The notes below the pieces were generated by a model that ran no database searches, was not told where the DNA came from, and worked only from the letters and a program-made list of their open reading frames with translations. From a virus, in the IMG/VR virus record IMGVR_UViG_3300046453_000081, positions 45,236-109,235 of that record: DNA of 64,000 nt; one strand, given 5' to 3'. This document shows positions 61,609-64,000 of the stretch, in pieces (position 1 is the first letter of the stretch; the number at the start of each line of letters is the position of its first letter). The position numbers and the translations under genes were made by a program.

Positions 61609-62280
61609 TCACAAAAAGGCTTGATATTGTTATTTCCTGTCCTTTGCATCATTGACCCTATAAGGGTTAACTAGTCGCTTAAAGCGTCACAATAGAGACA
61701 AGACAATATCAAGCCCCTTGCATCTAATAACACTATTTTCATAGTGTTAAAATAGATACCCTTTTTTGAAAGGGGTTGATAAGGTGGATATAGCATACGA
61801 CTGTTACCTGTCAGGTTATTCAGGGCTATATCAGACCCCCCAATTATTTTCACCCTGAAAATCAATTCAAGGTATTCGTCCGAGTCGGAAAATATTGGGT
61901 AATAAGCGATAACCCCCTTATAAGTAGGGTAATGACTTCTTTTTAGAATTCGTGTCGCTGTCATTATGTGCGACGCTCTTACATGATATCAGCCCTATCA
62001 AGTGGGCAACAACCTAGCACCCTGACCCCCTGAATTGATTGGGGGCAGTCCTAAGGGCAAAGCCCCTAAGGGGTAACGCTATTCGGTTTGGGTGGCTAGG
62101 GCTTTAGCGTAGGACATGGGGGGTATATTGTGTCAAACATACCAAAAAATGGATTTGTCGAATACCTCAAAAAAAGGCTTTAAATCAACTTTACACTATT
62201 TCCACAGTGTTTATGTTAGTTCCTTCCAATCCGACTCGTAACACTTTCAAAAATACACAAAAAGTGTAATTTTACACATC

Positions 62281-62294
62281 GTTCGTGTTTTGCT
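62281..62294 (+). repeat. Iteron-like repeat GTTCGTGTTTTGCT, copy 1
   Basis: Exact 14-mer, direct orientation; other copies at 62322, 62609 and 63425 and a partial at 63384. Confidence 0.7.
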
Positions 62295-62321
62295 TATTTT
62301 TTGCTCAATTTCAAAATAATC

Positions 62322-62335
62322 GTTCGTGTTTTGCT
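62322..62335 (+). repeat. Iteron-like repeat, copy 2
   Basis: Exact copy, 41 bp after copy 1 and thus about four helical turns away. Confidence 0.7.
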
Positions 62336-62487
62336 GTCGTTTTTTTGGAGGTTTTCACTATATGTGCATTGTAAACAGTCATTTTTGTTCACAAGTCTGT
62401 CACAATTAGATGTTTTGTCGAATTTTGCGAAATGAAAAATCAATGATACCAAGGGTTGAAAGGCTATAAAATTTATTTTAAGATGTT

Positions 62488-62506
62488 TTCGACAAAATTT
62501 GTCGAA
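62488..62506. repeat. Palindrome TTCGACAAAaTTTGTCGAA
   Basis: 9-bp arms around one base. The half TTTGTCGAAT also occurs at 62153 and near 62416. Confidence 0.65.
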
Positions 62507-62608
62507 TGCCATAAAATATACCCTATACCCCTATGGGCAGTATGCTTATTAAACAATATGAACATAGTGAAAAGTTGATTTGTAGGGCTAAAATAGCTCT
62601 TTTTAATT

Positions 62609-62622
62609 GTTCGTGTTTTGCT
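62609..62622 (+). repeat. Iteron-like repeat, copy 3
   Basis: Exact copy of GTTCGTGTTTTGCT. Confidence 0.7.
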
Positions 62623-62684
62623 AATATCCTAAAATATGGGAAAAGATTGTGAATTATTCGGTTTGGGTCAGGTCAATTTTCAAG

Positions 62685-63010
62685 GCATAAAAAGGGCTGT
62701 CAGGCTTGATGTATCAGGCTTTTCAAGGCTTTTCAGGGGGTCATATTAACCCTTTTATTTCTATAGGGTGTAAAAAAGGGTCAGGCTGTCCGATATGGGC
62801 TATAAAGGGCTGTCATGGGCTGTCTGTCCGTTTTGCCACTATCCATAGGCTGTCAGGCTGTCAGGGGGCTATAAGGGGCTATAAAGGGCTGTCTGTCTGT
62901 AAGGGGCTAATATAGGGGCTGTCTATAGGCTGTCTGTCTGTCAGGGGTCAGGCTGTCTTGCATGGGCTAATATAGGGGCTTTTCAGGGTCAGGGGGTCAG
63001 TCTGACCCTA
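62685..63010 (+). repeat. GGCTGTC / GGGGCTA-rich tract
   Basis: At least eight GGCTGTC words, with GTCTGTCTGT, GGGGCTATAA and CAGGGTCAGG variants, in a GC-richer patch. The same heptamer forms the H1 stem of the cassette elements. A 69-aa plus-strand frame here has no ribosome site and a repetitive composition, so it is not called. Confidence 0.7.
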
Positions 63011-63424
63011 CCCCAAGTAAGTTTACACTATGTTGATAGTATTATATAGTAGTTTGTGAATTATTCACATAAAGCCCCACAATTGCCCTGTATTGGATTG
63101 ATATATAGGGGGGTCAGTTTACTATTCGGACGAAAATAACGCCTTATTGATACTAATTATTATTTCCCTAATATCTCCTAATAATTGGGAATAATTCAGG
63201 AAATAATGTATATCTATACAAGTCTATACAATCGGAGTTAACAACATGCATATAGTGAGAAGTTGATATATCAAGGTTAAATAGGGCTAATAGTAGGTTA
63301 CTGTATACGTTAGGGGGTATATGTAGATATGCATTGTATGATGTCTGACCCTTTATTCCCCTTGCAACGGTGCGGGGTGTATCGTTCGTGTTTAGGCTGA
63401 TATTGTATGTATATATATATTATT

Positions 63425-63438
63425 GTTCGTGTTTTGCT
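63425..63438 (+). repeat. Iteron-like repeat, copy 4
   Basis: Exact copy; a truncated copy (GTTCGTGTTT) lies at 63384-63393. Confidence 0.7.
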
Positions 63439-63599
63439 TATCATGTTAGATATCATTATCAGTTAGATAGTTTTAAATGAGAATCATAGGGAAATACGGG
63501 TTAATACTATGGGTAATGAATGTATATAGGGTTAATACTATGTGTGTAGTAGTAATGATGTGAGATGATATAACATAGGTATGTAAGATACGCTAACAT

Positions 63600-63845
63600 C
63601 ATAGAAAAGTATATAACATTATATGATGATATATAACTATGTATATATTAGTATAATGATATATGATGATATGATACTTTATATGATGTATGCAAGATGA
63701 TATATAATGTAGTATGATGATATATGATGTATTATAACTATGTATGATAACGTATAACAATATATGATAACGTATAATGATATATGATAATAGAGTACCA
63801 TATATAACCATGTATGATATATTATAATGACATATGATGACAGGG
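63600..63845. repeat. AT-rich satellite (TATATGATGA type)
   Basis: Degenerate repeats of TATATGATGA, TATGATAACGTATAA and similar. Low melting; a long minus frame through it is composition-driven. Confidence 0.65.
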
Positions 63846-63954
63846 TAACACTTCACTGTCAGACAGTATGTTATATAAACGACACGAATATAGTATTAAC
63901 TATCTGCCCTGTCTTGTATACCCTACCCCCTATTTATGGGATATTCTGCCATGC

Positions 63955-64000
63955 ATACCCTGGGGGGTGGGGGCGTGGGGGGGGGGGGGGGGTGGGGTGG
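63955..64000. other. Terminal G-rich run
   Basis: Ends with G-runs interrupted by single T or C. May be a genuine G-rich end, but unlike anything else in this AT-rich window; sequencing or assembly artefact is possible. Confidence 0.5.

Larger units (their letters stand above)
61610..64000. other. Right-end region without convincing genes
   Basis: About 2.4 kb where frames are short and lack ribosome sites. It contains iteron-like repeats, a 19-bp TTCGACAAA palindrome, GGGGC/GCCCC hairpins (for example near 62052-62072), two copies of TATTCGGTTTGGGT (62080, 62655), two copies of a TAGTGAxAAGTTGAT segment (62567, 63255), a GGCTGTC-rich tract, an AT satellite and a terminal G-run. Candidate replication origin, packaging or partition region. 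Confidence 0.6.

Noticed and set aside
61671-61964. 97-aa minus-strand frame
   Set aside because: No ribosome site, no leader or hairpin spacer like the neighbouring cassettes, and composition typical of the non-coding right end.
62294-62512. 72-aa minus-strand frame
   Set aside because: Runs through the iteron repeats and palindrome; no ribosome site.
62706-62915. 69-aa plus-strand frame in the GGCTGTC tract
   Set aside because: Protein is a by-product of repeats (SGCQ, GCK variants); no ribosome site.
63599-63856. 85-aa minus-strand frame rich in Ile, Tyr, His
   Set aside because: Composition comes from the TATATGATGA satellite.
1-64000. tRNA genes
   Set aside because: No cloverleaf-like sequence with conserved T-loop (GTTCGAATC type) was recognised by eye; a tRNAscan run would be needed to exclude them.

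Overview
The window looks like the early/accessory side of a large, AT-rich, probably temperate double-stranded DNA phage (or phage-plasmid) of a Gram-positive, Bacillus-type host. The evidence is the low GC content, about 130 tightly packed and mostly very small genes, and strong AAGGAG/AAGGGTGAT ribosome sites with frequent GTG and TTG starts. Sigma-A-like promoters (TTGACA, 17 bp, TATAAT), typical phage genes (Sak4-like recombination ATPase, SSB-like protein, UvrD-like helicase, HNH and LAGLIDADG endonucleases) and a MrpR/YopR-like repressor candidate point the same way. I see no structural, packaging or lysis module, apart from one 3D-domain protein, and no tRNA. All genes but one are read from the minus strand. 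The exception is a PD-(D/E)XK-like nuclease gene at 5.7 kb.

Layout by coordinate (transcription runs right to left). 0-5.6 kb: an operon with an NSSSSS-motif protein, a YqeY-like protein, an unusual radical SAM/SPASM protein, and an NAD-salvage pair (NadR-like and PnuC). 5.7-10.6 kb: many proteins of 30-90 aa and an HNH endonuclease. 10.7-16.6 kb: nucleotide/recombination block with a dNMP-kinase-like protein, a 3D-domain protein, a Sak4-like ATPase whose Walker A codons are split by a group I-like intron carrying a LAGLIDADG endonuclease, and an SSB-like protein. 17-18.7 kb: control locus with an XRE-like small protein and a recombinase-fold repressor candidate that has lost catalytic residues. 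18.8-48.7 kb: dozens of small hypothetical genes in short operons, with a GNAT, a DUF2786 protein, a papain-like protease candidate, a protein-kinase-like protein and a DUF262 protein. 48.8-50.8 kb: UvrD/Rep helicase. 51-61.5 kb: an array of about 27 mostly single-gene cassettes. 61.5-64 kb: about 2.4 kb without convincing genes, containing iteron-like repeats, a GGCTGTC-rich tract, an AT-rich satellite and a terminal G-run.

The most striking feature is the intergenic DNA. (1) About 18 sigma-A promoters between 10.6 and 48.3 kb share exact 17-bp spacing, and most carry a short palindrome (CCATTGnAAATGG type) over the -35. (2) Between 42.9 and 46.1 kb five promoters have the same palindrome core moved onto the -10 and extended into long stems. 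(3) A second element, AAGTGATAAATATAAT on the minus strand, sits just upstream of the recombination, helicase, kinase and other operons. (4) Between 51 and 61.3 kb nearly every gene is separated by a structured element. The commonest class is a chain of three overlapping hairpins (GACAGCC stem, ATAACA-loop hairpin, GGAC..GTACC hairpin) whose shared arms make them mutually exclusive, followed by the conserved leader GAAAGGGTTGATT. The GGCTGTC heptamer of those hairpins is also piled up in the non-coding right end. Together these suggest multi-site control of many small genes by one or more phage repressors plus an RNA-level switch array. That interpretation is inference; the repeats themselves are directly visible.
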